Origin: Cyanobacteria bacterium SZAS LIN-3
GTDB lineage: Bacteria > Cyanobacteriota > Vampirovibrionia > Obscuribacterales > Obscuribacteraceae
Length of the DNA: 35,247 nt
Assembly (NCBI GenBank): GCA_018266215.1
Contig: JAFEAV010000068.1
Location: forward strand, 1-35,247
Reading direction: 5' to 3'
Part shown: in pieces, positions 24,923-33,122 of the stretch
Position numbering within the stretch: position 1 is the first letter of the stretch
Layout: each line of letters begins with the position of its first letter
Made by a program: the position numbers and the translations under genes
Notes under the pieces: model-generated
Told to the model about the DNA's origin: nothing
The model's input: the letters and a program-made list of their open reading frames with translations, nothing else
The model's database searches: none

Positions 24923-26125
24923 GTGCTTCAATATTCCCCTGGTACCTGGAAAGTAATCCGAAAACAAGAAGTGTTAAGAGACTCTCACACAGCGCCCCGA
25001 GTCCTCATTGCCGTTGCCCTGACTACAGGCCTGGCTTTGGGGCAATTGACGCAGGCTGAGCCGGCCGGGGCATTTAACCTGGGCAAGCGCAAGCAAGAGC
25101 CGACCAGTCAGCAGGCGATACCGGCCTTTGACCCGACCGCCACCCCGCTGGAACCGGAAGAAGCAGGCGCAGAAAGCGTCGACAAAGAAAGCACCAGAGA
25201 AACCGGCACAGGCAGGGAATCAGACACGCCTCAAGCCACTCCCCAGTCCGCTCCGCAAGCCGGGGAAGCAACCGAAAAAACTGAACCGCCGGCGGAACCG
25301 GAGATGATACCCGCAACAGAAGCACCGGCGCCGGAGCAGCCCCCCGCCCCAGACGCGAATGCCGCCCTGCGCCAGGTCGAACGGAGCAAGAATGTCGCCG
25401 AGCCGGCAGCCATCATTCAGCTGGCCCCGCCCATCAAAATGACAGCCGACGAGATTTCACCCTTCGTTGTCAATCCGAAATACGCAGAGCACAAGAGAAA
25501 CAACGAAGCGGAGCCCGCCGCCGCATCTTCCGAGACGAACAGCGACGGCAGCCAGAGCGGTGACGGCTTCAAAAGCGAAAACACGGATCCCGACATGGGC
25601 GACAAGCCCAAGAAAACACAGCCTATTGTGGCCAAAGAACTGACCAAAGCCGAGCGGGAAAAGCAAATCAAGCGTCAGGATTTTTCCTCAAAATTCAGCT
25701 ATGTATTGCCTGAAGGCTGGCGCACCTATCAAATACCCTTCCAGACCCACGATGTGCTCTCCTTGCGGCAAGCCAATAAAATCGTCGCCACAATCAACTT
25801 TAGCGACGAGTTTCGCAAATCAAATCTGGAGAAACTCAAGGATCTGACGATTGAAAAGAATCAGGAAGACGACCCCAAATACAAACTGGTCGAGTCTGAA
25901 ATTGAGTCATTGCCGGACGGCAAAGCCTGCGCCAGGATACTGGGCACAGGGGAAGTAGACGAGGTCAAGGCCCGCCGCCTGCAATACATAATTGCCTTGA
26001 ATAAAAAGCATCACCTGGTAGTGACGCTGACGGTGGGCAAAATAATGGGTGACAAGTACGATAAGGTGTTGCATGATGTTGTTGCCTCCGTCTCGACGGA
26101 AGCTTTTGTAACCAGGTTAAAGTAA
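24923..26125 (+). CDS. Secreted Pro/Glu-rich protein with PsbP/DcrB-like C-terminal domain
   Basis: 400 residues from GTG 24923; GTG 24971 is an alternative that gives a cleaner signal peptide. No strong Shine-Dalgarno sequence is seen for either. After a signal ('VLIAVALTTGLALGQL', cleavage near P-A-G-A), residues ~45-245 are low-complexity Pro/Glu/Ala/Thr/Ser, likely a disordered spacer across the envelope. The C-terminal ~145 residues are folded: 'FSYVLPEGWRTYQIP', 'VATINFSDEF', 'LPDGKACARILG', 'LVVTLTVG' and a last helix ending 'VASVST', the pattern of PsbP/DcrB/Mog1-fold proteins. That assignment is an inference. A second secreted protein follows after 18 bases. Confidence 0.68.
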   Translation: MLQYSPGTWKVIRKQEVLRDSHTAPRVLIAVALTTGLALGQLTQAEPAGAFNLGKRKQEPTSQQAIPAFDPTATPLEPEEAGAESVDKESTRETGTGRESDTPQATPQSAPQAGEATEKTEPPAEPEMIPATEAPAPEQPPAPDANAALRQVERSKNVAEPAAIIQLAPPIKMTADEISPFVVNPKYAEHKRNNEAEPAAASSETNSDGSQSGDGFKSENTDPDMGDKPKKTQPIVAKELTKAEREKQIKRQDFSSKFSYVLPEGWRTYQIPFQTHDVLSLRQANKIVATINFSDEFRKSNLEKLKDLTIEKNQEDDPKYKLVESEIESLPDGKACARILGTGEVDEVKARRLQYIIALNKKHHLVVTLTVGKIMGDKYDKVLHDVVASVSTEAFVTRLK

Positions 26126-26143
26126 GCGGAGAAGCAAGGACGC

Positions 26144-26782
26144 ATGCGTTCCAGGCAAGCAGCAATGAACACCAGGATTGTGCCACTAGTGGTGGTGCTG
26201 GCCTTTATCTTGATTATGGTCGGCTACAGCAAGACCGCCAGCCTTAACGAAGTCAAAGACGGCAATCGCAACCTGGCTACAAGCTACCCCAAACGCGCGT
26301 ATCAGGCCGCTTACGAGCAAAAGACCGAGACCGAAACAGGGATCATGGTTGTCTACAGCGACGGCCTTGGACATGTGCGGGTGGAGAGTACATTCCAGAG
26401 CAGCAAAAACCCGCAAATTACCATTTATGATTTCCCGCTGCAAAAGAAATATTTCCTCCAGGAAGCGGCGAAAACCTACATGGTATCCGGCATGAGCAGC
26501 CTGGGCATGGGCTTCATGGACGAAGAGATGTTTAAATCCACCAATGCCGAGAGCCTGGGCCTGAGCAATATCAACAACCGCCCCTCGGTAGGCTACAGAT
26601 CAACCCTCCTCGGTGAAGGCAATTCCGCAATTGAATCCTGGTTTGACCAGGCCACCGGTTGCTTAATGACGAGCAAAACCAAGGCCATAGTTTACACGCT
26701 AAACCGCTACACAAGCCGTCCACCGCGAGCCGAACTATTTATCGTGCCCAAGGATTACAAAGAAATCCCCCTGGGTTTCTAA
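26144..26782 (+). CDS. Secreted hypothetical protein
   Basis: 212 residues. An N-terminal hydrophobic segment (~12-28) is a signal or anchor; ATG 26165 ('MNTRIVPLVV') is an alternative start. The mature part is beta-rich with alternating strands ('GIMVVYSDGLGHVRVESTF', 'ITIYDFPLQKKYFLQ') that resemble LolA- or DUF4412-like beta sheets, only weakly. It is probably co-transcribed with the PsbP/DcrB-like gene. Its TAA stop (26780-26782) interlocks with the TAG of the convergent channel gene (26779-26781, minus). Confidence 0.65.
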   Translation: MRSRQAAMNTRIVPLVVVLAFILIMVGYSKTASLNEVKDGNRNLATSYPKRAYQAAYEQKTETETGIMVVYSDGLGHVRVESTFQSSKNPQITIYDFPLQKKYFLQEAAKTYMVSGMSSLGMGFMDEEMFKSTNAESLGLSNINNRPSVGYRSTLLGEGNSAIESWFDQATGCLMTSKTKAIVYTLNRYTSRPPRAELFIVPKDYKEIPLGF

Positions 26783-27816
26783 TCGCCTTTCGGCATCCAC
26801 TCCGGTTCTTTAGCCGCGTAGTATTTGCACAGTGCCGAGATGTAGGGAGCGTATTCGCAGCGCGAAGCGCCAAACTTACGCCAGGCGGTATCCTGCTCGC
26901 GCAGCTGAAACCCAGCTTCACGCAAGCGCTCAAAGCCCTGGGCAAATTCTTTTTCATCCATGAGCTCACAAACACTGACCGGCAAAGCCAGGTAAGCGCA
27001 GATCAATTGCGCGGAAGTCGAGCCCAGGCGGTGAAAGAAGAGTGATTCACCGTAATCATAATCGGCCAGGCAGGAGCTGAGAATATTGCACATGTCGAGC
27101 ATAGAGCCCAGACAAGTGACCCATGACTCACCTTTGCCGGTGGAGCGAAAAAACGCCAGAAGCGGAAAGTCCCTGTGGCTCTCCATGACCGTACCCAGCC
27201 ACTTTTCCCAGTCGCGGATATCGGAGCGCAAATATTCCACCGTGCCAAACTTTGAGTGTTGCAGCAATAAATTGAGTCCGGAAAAATCTCCGTTCAATCG
27301 AGAAAACAAAATCGCCAGCGGTACTTCTCTTTGATAGAGCAGATTTTGCAAATTGAAAATACAGGACAAACACAGGCCAAAAAGCGTAAGCCCACAGGCT
27401 CCGGCGGCCAGGGCAGTCAATCTCGCCAGCCCGGTCACGGGCACGACATCGCCGAATCCAATCGTCAATATGGAAGTACCGGCAAAGTAAAAGGCCTGCG
27501 AAAAGCTGTGCAGCACGGGATTTATCTGTTCGCGCAGCCCCCAGAAGATACAGGCAAAACCGGTGACGAGCAGCAGCAGCCAGGTACAGACGAGCAAGAA
27601 AAAGACCAGTACTCCGAAGTGCCCGAGGAAATCATCTCGCCGCTGCGCGTCTTTTATGCGCAGCCCCAGATTGCGATAAGGAATCCAGGCCAGACGGCCG
27701 ACCAGCAGCGGGGCTATGCGAAAGGCGCGCACCGCCTGCCGCGGCAAGACGATGCCGTGGTAAACGTCATAAAAGACGAGGGCAATCAGGATCAATCCCA
27801 GCGCGAAAAAAATCAA
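26779..27816 (-). CDS. Two-pore-helix potassium-channel-like protein (Ion_trans_2)
   Basis: 345 residues. Helices at ~2-18, 66-92 and 130-155 flank a pore loop with the selectivity filter Thr118-Ile-Gly-Phe-Gly-Asp123, the TxGFGD form of K+ channels. A ~180-residue cytoplasmic domain follows that is not a recognisable RCK/TrkA domain: no GxGxxG Rossmann motif is seen. It probably conducts K+, gated by the unknown C-terminal domain. It starts with TTG overlapping the TGA of the TPR gene (TTGA), with GGTGAT 8 bases upstream. It is last gene of the ligA-TPR-channel run. Confidence 0.8.
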   Translation of the reverse strand: MIFFALGLILIALVFYDVYHGIVLPRQAVRAFRIAPLLVGRLAWIPYRNLGLRIKDAQRRDDFLGHFGVLVFFLLVCTWLLLLVTGFACIFWGLREQINPVLHSFSQAFYFAGTSILTIGFGDVVPVTGLARLTALAAGACGLTLFGLCLSCIFNLQNLLYQREVPLAILFSRLNGDFSGLNLLLQHSKFGTVEYLRSDIRDWEKWLGTVMESHRDFPLLAFFRSTGKGESWVTCLGSMLDMCNILSSCLADYDYGESLFFHRLGSTSAQLICAYLALPVSVCELMDEKEFAQGFERLREAGFQLREQDTAWRKFGASRCEYAPYISALCKYYAAKEPEWMPKGD

Positions 27817-28838
27817 AAGCCGGGATCACCTACTGGTTGTGGTTGTACCTGCTGCTGTTGATTGCGCATATAGGGCGATGGCGCTACCGGTGCGGGGGGC
27901 GGATCGACCTTGCCCAGTTGCTGCTCCAAGAGGGCGATGCGAGTTTCCACCTGCTTCACGCGCAGGGGATCATCGGCGCCGGCCATGCGGATGAAATACT
28001 TGTATTCGGTAATGGCCGAAGATAAATGCTGCTCCGAGTCGAGCAGTAAGCCCAGCTGCAGGTGCGCTTCTTTATTGTCGGGATTGTACTCGAGCACACG
28101 GTGCCAGTTGTCCAGCGCCCCTTGATGGTTGCCCTTAGCCAGAGCACAGATGCCCATGTCCAGGTGCACCCGCTCAAAATCCAGGCCCTTGACGGTGGCG
28201 GTGGTGGTGAGCATCTTATCGAGGGTCTGATAAGCCTCAACCCAATTTTTCAGCTTCATCAAACACTCGGCGTAGCGAATCCAGGGCTCCCAGGTATGCC
28301 AGGGTTCTTCCCCCAGGGCCTCGGTATAGCAGCCACAGGCGGCTTCGTTTTTGCCCCAGGCATCGAGGTTGCTGGCCTGTTGAAACTTGCAGCGATACCA
28401 GAGTCCTTTTTTGTAGGGCACGCCTTCAAACGCCTTGGCCTGCTCCTGGGTAGCCTCATCAAATTTCTTCAAAGACGTGCAGACCTGAGCCAGGGCCAGA
28501 TGCGCTTCATTAGCCTTATCCATGGCCTGACTGGTGCTCTTGCTCAGAGCCTCATAGGCTTTCACATAGTCTTTTTTGGCCTGGTAAGCCAGTCCAAGCT
28601 GATAATATGCCTGGGGTTGATAGCCGTTGCGCGAAAAATAAATAGCCTGCAACTGCGCATCGACGGCACCATCATAGTCGCCGCGCTCAAAGGCCTTGAG
28701 ACCTAATTTGTAGTTTTTCTCCGACGCGCCTGAGGTATTTTCGTCATTTTTCTTGGCCAGTGCCGGGCCGGCAAATCCAGGCGCCAGAGCCAGAGCCAGT
28801 CCCAGCGAAAAACACATTAAGCGACGTCTTACTAACAC
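27813..28838 (-). CDS. Secreted TPR-repeat protein
   Basis: 341 residues. N-terminal signal ('MCFSLGLALALAPGFA', cleavage after P-A-L-A). TPRs fill ~38-300: 'YKLGLKAFERGDYDGAVDAQLQAI', 'YYQLGLAYQAKKDYVKAYEAL', 'MGICALAKGNHQGALDNWHRVL' and 'HLQLGLLLDSEQHLSSAITEYKY' fit the TPR consensus. A Pro/Gln-rich tail ends the protein. It is a likely periplasmic protein-binding scaffold. The GTG at 28838 shares its G with the TAG of ligA (TAGTG), with TGAGG just upstream; ATG 28817 is an alternative start but lacks a site. Its own stop overlaps the channel start, so the three genes are translationally linked. Confidence 0.8.
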   Translation of the reverse strand: MLVRRRLMCFSLGLALALAPGFAGPALAKKNDENTSGASEKNYKLGLKAFERGDYDGAVDAQLQAIYFSRNGYQPQAYYQLGLAYQAKKDYVKAYEALSKSTSQAMDKANEAHLALAQVCTSLKKFDEATQEQAKAFEGVPYKKGLWYRCKFQQASNLDAWGKNEAACGCYTEALGEEPWHTWEPWIRYAECLMKLKNWVEAYQTLDKMLTTTATVKGLDFERVHLDMGICALAKGNHQGALDNWHRVLEYNPDNKEAHLQLGLLLDSEQHLSSAITEYKYFIRMAGADDPLRVKQVETRIALLEQQLGKVDPPPAPVAPSPYMRNQQQQVQPQPVGDPGF

Positions 28839-31006
28839 TAAGCCTCAATTTCCAGAAGAGCTAAAAACTCAGTTTCATCAATTATCTTTATACCAAGTTC
28901 TTGTGCTTTCGCCAATTTTGACCCGGGAGACTCGCCGACGACCACATAGTCGGTCTTTTTGCTGACCGAGCCGGTCGCCTTACCGCCCCGGGCCTTGATG
29001 GCCTTTTCCGCCTCCAGGCGCTCCAGCCGTGTGAGAGAACCGGTGATGACAAAGGTCTTGCCGGCCAGGGTGGGGGCGAAAGTCTGGGCCGCCTCGGCGG
29101 CATCCTGCTCCAGCTTCACACCCAGAGAACGCAAATCCTCAATCAGCTCACGGTTTTCGCTCTGGGCAAAATACTCGAGCACGGTGTCCGAAATTACGGG
29201 TCCGACACCCTCAATCGCCGATATTTCCTCGGCGGTCGCCGCCATGAGCGCATCAATGGAGGGGAAACGGCCGGCCAGAAGCTCGGCAATGGAAACACCG
29301 ACATGCCTGATGCCCAGGGCGAAGATGAGCGCCGCCAGAGGACGAGTTTTGGAATTGTTGATGGCAGTCAGTATATTTTGCGCTGATTTTTTGCCCATGC
29401 GCTCCAGCGCCAGGAGCTGATCCTCGGTCAAGCGATAAAAATCAGCTGGTGTAGTCACAAGGCCGCTTTTGACAAATTGCTCGATTTGCTTTTCACCAAC
29501 GCCGTCTATGTCCATGGCCTCGCGACCGACATAGTGGATGAGACGGCGCAGGCGCTGAGCCGGGCAGCCGTATATATTGAGACAGCGCAGCACAACCTCA
29601 TCTTTGAGGCGCACAAGCTCGGACTGGCATGCCGGGCAGTGGGTAGGATAGACAAAAGGTTCACTACCCTCGGTGCGCTTTTCAAATTTTACGGCCAGCA
29701 CTTCGGGGATGATTTCGCCTGCTTTGCGCACCACCACCCAGTCATTGATGCGCACATCCAGGCGTTTTATCTGGTCGGCATTGTGCAATGTCGCGCGCTT
29801 GACGGTCGTACCGGCCAGTTTGACCGGCTTCAAAAAGGCGACCGGGGTCACAGCACCGGTGCGGCCAACTTCAAAGTTTATGGCTTCGACCTGGGTCTCG
29901 GCTTCCTCGGGCGGATACTTATAAGCGATAGCCCAGCGGGGACTGTGAGAAGTGTTGCCGAGTTTGTCCCAGATTTTGCGCTGGTCGATTTTAATTACAA
30001 CGCCATCGGTTTGATAATCGAGACTGTGGCGGGGCAAAAACCAGTCATCGACAAACTTTTGCACCTCAGCCAGGGAGTGGGCAATCTTGCCGTTGGGCTC
30101 GACCGGGAAACCCATGGCCGCAAGCAGATTTAAATTTTCACTGTGCAGAGTGGGCTGTTTAACACCGTCATCAAGGACGTACAAAAAGTATGCCCAGAAA
30201 CCCAGGCGGCGGCGAGCCGTCTTGGCCGGGTCCTTCTGGCGCAGGGAGCCGGAAGCGGCGTTACGCGGATTGGCAAATTGCTGCTCGCCTTCTTCCAGTA
30301 AAGCCTCGTTCAGTGAGGTAAAACTGGAGACCGGCATGTAGACCTCACCGCGCACTTCAACATGCCGCAGCACTTTCTCCTGAAAGTCCTTACCTTCGAC
30401 CAGACCCTGCTTTTTGGCCGCATCAAGGCCGGTCAAAGTACCGTCGGCCAGCACAGCCACAGGTTTGAGTTTAGCGGGCAGTGTACCGATGGTTTTTAGA
30501 TTGAGGGTGACGTCCTCGCCGACTTCGCCATTGCCCCTGGTGGCACCCTGTTTGAAAGCTCCGTTTTCATAGGTAAGGGCAACCGAGAGACCATCAATCT
30601 TATGCTCGCACATATACTGATAAGCCAGTGCCCCGGAAGCACCCGGGGCAAAAGCGGGATCGTCATCATCAGCCAGTCCGCGGTCAATGCGTTCTTGCCA
30701 GTGAATCAGATCCTCGCTGCCCATGGCGTTGGCCAGAGACAAAAGCGGAATGCGGTGTTTCACCTCTTTAAAGTCAGTGCTTGGTTTAGCGCCGACTTTT
30801 TGCGTGGGGCTATCCGCCGTCAGAAGCTGAGGATGCTTCTTCTCCAGGTCCTCAAGCTCGTGATAAATGACGTCAAAATCGGCGTCGGTTATCTCCGGTT
30901 TGTCCAGTACGTAATAGCAAAAGCGGTGGTGCTCAACCAGACGCTTCAGTTCTTCTATCCGCTCCCGGGCAGCTTCTTCAAGGTTGACGCGCACGCTGAC
31001 TTCCAC
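28838..31006 (-). CDS. ligA: NAD-dependent DNA ligase
   Basis: 722 residues; the family is usually ~670. It seals nicks in replication and repair using NAD+. Seen in order: domain Ia ('FCYYVLDKPEITDADFD' ~29-45), adenylation domain with nucleophile Lys136 in CEHKIDG, 'VEVRGEVYMP' (~216-225), 'TDGVVIKID' (~333-341), OB fold ('GRTGAVTPVA' ~381-390), Cys4 zinc site (Cys457, 460, 475, 481), helix-hairpin-helix region ('AIEGVGP') and BRCT domain (~640-722). Extra length comes from two insertions, ~112-128 and ~181-212. The GTG start follows GGAG by 7 bases. The thiolase gene lies 23 bases upstream on the same strand. Confidence 0.96.
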   Translation of the reverse strand: MEVSVRVNLEEAARERIEELKRLVEHHRFCYYVLDKPEITDADFDVIYHELEDLEKKHPQLLTADSPTQKVGAKPSTDFKEVKHRIPLLSLANAMGSEDLIHWQERIDRGLADDDDPAFAPGASGALAYQYMCEHKIDGLSVALTYENGAFKQGATRGNGEVGEDVTLNLKTIGTLPAKLKPVAVLADGTLTGLDAAKKQGLVEGKDFQEKVLRHVEVRGEVYMPVSSFTSLNEALLEEGEQQFANPRNAASGSLRQKDPAKTARRRLGFWAYFLYVLDDGVKQPTLHSENLNLLAAMGFPVEPNGKIAHSLAEVQKFVDDWFLPRHSLDYQTDGVVIKIDQRKIWDKLGNTSHSPRWAIAYKYPPEEAETQVEAINFEVGRTGAVTPVAFLKPVKLAGTTVKRATLHNADQIKRLDVRINDWVVVRKAGEIIPEVLAVKFEKRTEGSEPFVYPTHCPACQSELVRLKDEVVLRCLNIYGCPAQRLRRLIHYVGREAMDIDGVGEKQIEQFVKSGLVTTPADFYRLTEDQLLALERMGKKSAQNILTAINNSKTRPLAALIFALGIRHVGVSIAELLAGRFPSIDALMAATAEEISAIEGVGPVISDTVLEYFAQSENRELIEDLRSLGVKLEQDAAEAAQTFAPTLAGKTFVITGSLTRLERLEAEKAIKARGGKATGSVSKKTDYVVVGESPGSKLAKAQELGIKIIDETEFLALLEIEA

Positions 31007-31013
31007 TAATTTA

Positions 31014-31017
31014 CTCC
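31014..31017 (-). promoter_or_regulatory. Shine-Dalgarno deciding the ligA GTG start
   Basis: GGAG on the minus strand lies 7 bases before GTG 31006, in the short gap after the thiolase stop. Confidence 0.6.
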
Positions 31018-31029
31018 GTGAGTATTGTC

Positions 31030-32238
31030 TTAATCGAGTCCTTCACGACTGAGGATGACGCAGTCACCCTGGGCGGTGCCGGAGCAAATCGCAGCCGCAC
31101 CATATTTAGCACCACGTCTTTCCATCTCGCGAGCGAGGGTAAGCAGGATTCTAGCGCCGCTGGCGCCGATGGGATGGCCCATGGCGATGGCTCCGCCGTT
31201 GACGTTGACTTTGGACTCGTCGATGCCGAGCATCTTCATGGACTTGAGAGTGACCGAAGCAAAAGCTTCGTTGATTTCCATCAAATCAATATCCTTGATC
31301 GTCAGCCCGGCTTTTTTGAGGGCTTTTTCGGTGGCCAGAGCCGGCACGGTGGCCAGATAAGGCACGTCTTGACCGATGGAAGCGTGGCTGACAATTTTTG
31401 CCAGGGGCTTGAGCCCCAACTCGGCGGCCTTATCGCTGCTCATAACGAGAAGCATGCAGGCACCATCATTGACACCAGGAGCGTTGCCGGCCGTAACCGA
31501 ACCGTCTTTGGTGAAAACGGGTTTGAGCTTGGCCAGAGCTTCCAGACTCGTATCCGAGCGAGGAGCCTCATCTCTGTCCATCTTTTTGGTCTGGCCTTTT
31601 CCTGCCGGCACGTCGATGGGCAATATTTCTTTTACAAAATGACCGGCATCGTGGGCTTTGATTGCCAGTTGATGACTGCGCATGGCCCATTTGTCCTGCT
31701 CTTCGCGGGTGATTTTAAATTCTTCGGCAACGTTTGCGCCGTGCACGGCCATGTGCACATTGGTCACCGGGCATTCCAGACCATCTTTGAGCATGGCGTC
31801 CTGGAAGGCTACATGGCCCATGCGCTTGCCGAAGCGAGCGGAATTGGCTTCTACCAGATAGGGTGCCTGACTCATGGATTCCATGCCGCCGGCGATGATG
31901 ATGTCGGCGTCATTGGCGCGAATACGCAGGTCAGCGATAGTGACCGCTCGCATACCGGAGGCGCAAACTTTATTGACTGTGGTCGACTCACAGGTATTGG
32001 GCAAACCGGCTTCAAGCAGGGCCTGACGCGAAGGCACCTGGCCGGCCCCGGCCTGGACGACCTGACCGACAATCACTTCATCGACGGCTTTGCCATCGAT
32101 ATGGTGACGAGTGACGAGTTCTCTGATGAGCGGGCTGGCCAGCTTGACGGCACTCATAGCGGCCAGTGAGCCGCCCATTTTGCCGAAGGGTGTGCGCAGT
32201 CCGTCGACTATTACAGTCTCTCTTTTGCCTGTGGTCAT
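31030..32238 (-). CDS. Acetyl-CoA C-acetyltransferase (thiolase)
   Basis: 402 residues from ATG 32238, where family homology begins ('KRETVIVDGLRTPFGK'); the frame extends 14 codons upstream. It condenses or cleaves acetoacetyl-CoA or 3-ketoacyl-CoA. Catalytic residues seen: Cys92 in NKVCASGM (as in mitochondrial-type acetoacetyl-CoA thiolases), His355 in GHPIGASG and Cys385 in CSGTAQGD, a variant of the usual CxGGG loop. 'NEAFA' is also present. It could supply the last step for the crotonase operon 10 kb away or serve general fatty-acid or butanoyl metabolism. It lies upstream of ligA on the same strand (23-base gap), an unexpected pairing. Confidence 0.92.
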   Translation of the reverse strand: MTTGKRETVIVDGLRTPFGKMGGSLAAMSAVKLASPLIRELVTRHHIDGKAVDEVIVGQVVQAGAGQVPSRQALLEAGLPNTCESTTVNKVCASGMRAVTIADLRIRANDADIIIAGGMESMSQAPYLVEANSARFGKRMGHVAFQDAMLKDGLECPVTNVHMAVHGANVAEEFKITREEQDKWAMRSHQLAIKAHDAGHFVKEILPIDVPAGKGQTKKMDRDEAPRSDTSLEALAKLKPVFTKDGSVTAGNAPGVNDGACMLLVMSSDKAAELGLKPLAKIVSHASIGQDVPYLATVPALATEKALKKAGLTIKDIDLMEINEAFASVTLKSMKMLGIDESKVNVNGGAIAMGHPIGASGARILLTLAREMERRGAKYGAAAICSGTAQGDCVILSREGLD

Positions 32239-32394
32239 CTCTTTCAGTCCTTGGTTGTGCAGATACTGACATGGGCTCAATCCCAGTCTGATTTAAATCG
32301 TATCTTCTTGCTCGAGAATACCGTCCGACTGTCATCAATTGTTTGGAATTTGACCTTGCAAAGCAGATCCAGATTATTTGAGGGGCAAAAACCT

Positions 32395-32423
32395 AGGACA
32401 AAGGCTAGTACTTGGCTTATGAT
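32395..32423 (+). promoter_or_regulatory. Probable promoter of the RDD gene
   Basis: AGGACA (32395-32400) and TATGAT (32418-32423) are 17 bases apart, matching 4/6 and 5/6 of the sigma70 consensus. The predicted start (~32430) lies 20 bases before the TTG codon, leaving room for its Shine-Dalgarno sequence. Confidence 0.45.
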
Positions 32424-32435
32424 TAGAAGCCTTCA

Positions 32436-32441
32436 GGGGAG
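32436..32441 (+). promoter_or_regulatory. Shine-Dalgarno deciding the TTG start at 32450
   Basis: GGGGAG lies 8 bases before TTG 32450. No ATG or GTG is in frame nearby, so this supports a genuine TTG start. Confidence 0.6.
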
Positions 32442-32449
32442 CAAAGATA

Positions 32450-33097
32450 TTGACTAGATCCGGCAGACCAAATCGCAAACCCGACGACGGACGCCGCGGC
32501 TCCGAAGCCGGCGCAAGCGGGCTGTCAGGCAAGCTCAGTACTTACCAGAACTGGGTCAATCAACGCTGGGCCATTGCCGTCGTCGAACCCGAACGCATCG
32601 AGCCGGGCCGCCGCCTGATGGCCGTGGGTATAGATTTTGGCGCGGCCTTCGTCATCAGTATGTTCATCATGATGATTCCGCTTGTCAACAGAGTCCTGAC
32701 ACAGAATCTGGTCCTCTTACTGTTGCTCTGCTTCCGAGATTATTTTTATAGCGGCCGCGGTCTCGGCAAAAATATTATGGGCTTGAAAGTGGTTGACATC
32801 TTCACTGGGCAGCCGCCGGGACTGAAACAGGTGCTGGTGAGAAACCTCATATATCTGGGCCCACTCCTGGTCATGGAAGCTTTACAACGTATCCTCTCCT
32901 TCATCCCCCTGACCCAGGTAACGGTTCCTGTAGGCGCCTGTTTGAACTTCCTGGCCGGACTTTACGTATTAGTAATACTCCCGCTTGAATGCTATCGAAG
33001 CTATCAAAGGGACGATAGTATGAGACTCGGTGACGAAATCGCCGGGACTTGCCTGCTCGAATCCGAGACGGACTTTTCCGGTTTCCTCCCGAAATAA
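32450..33097 (+). CDS. RDD-family membrane protein
   Basis: 215 residues. A polar, basic N-terminus of ~45 residues is followed by the RDD domain: Arg in 'EPGRRLMAVGIDFGAAFVIS' (~53-72) with the first Asp, then 'LLCFRDYFYSGRGLGKNIMGLKVVD' (~88-112) with the second Asp and the GxGxGK-like turn, then two more helices. RDD proteins have 3-4 helices; their function is mostly unknown, though some have been linked to ion exchange or stress. The TTG start with GGGGAG and a likely promoter upstream makes this the first gene of a two-gene unit; the next starts 25 bases after the stop. Confidence 0.8.
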   Translation: MTRSGRPNRKPDDGRRGSEAGASGLSGKLSTYQNWVNQRWAIAVVEPERIEPGRRLMAVGIDFGAAFVISMFIMMIPLVNRVLTQNLVLLLLLCFRDYFYSGRGLGKNIMGLKVVDIFTGQPPGLKQVLVRNLIYLGPLLVMEALQRILSFIPLTQVTVPVGACLNFLAGLYVLVILPLECYRSYQRDDSMRLGDEIAGTCLLESETDFSGFLPK

Positions 33098-33122
33098 GTA
33101 ACCACGGTAAAGAAACGGAGCA

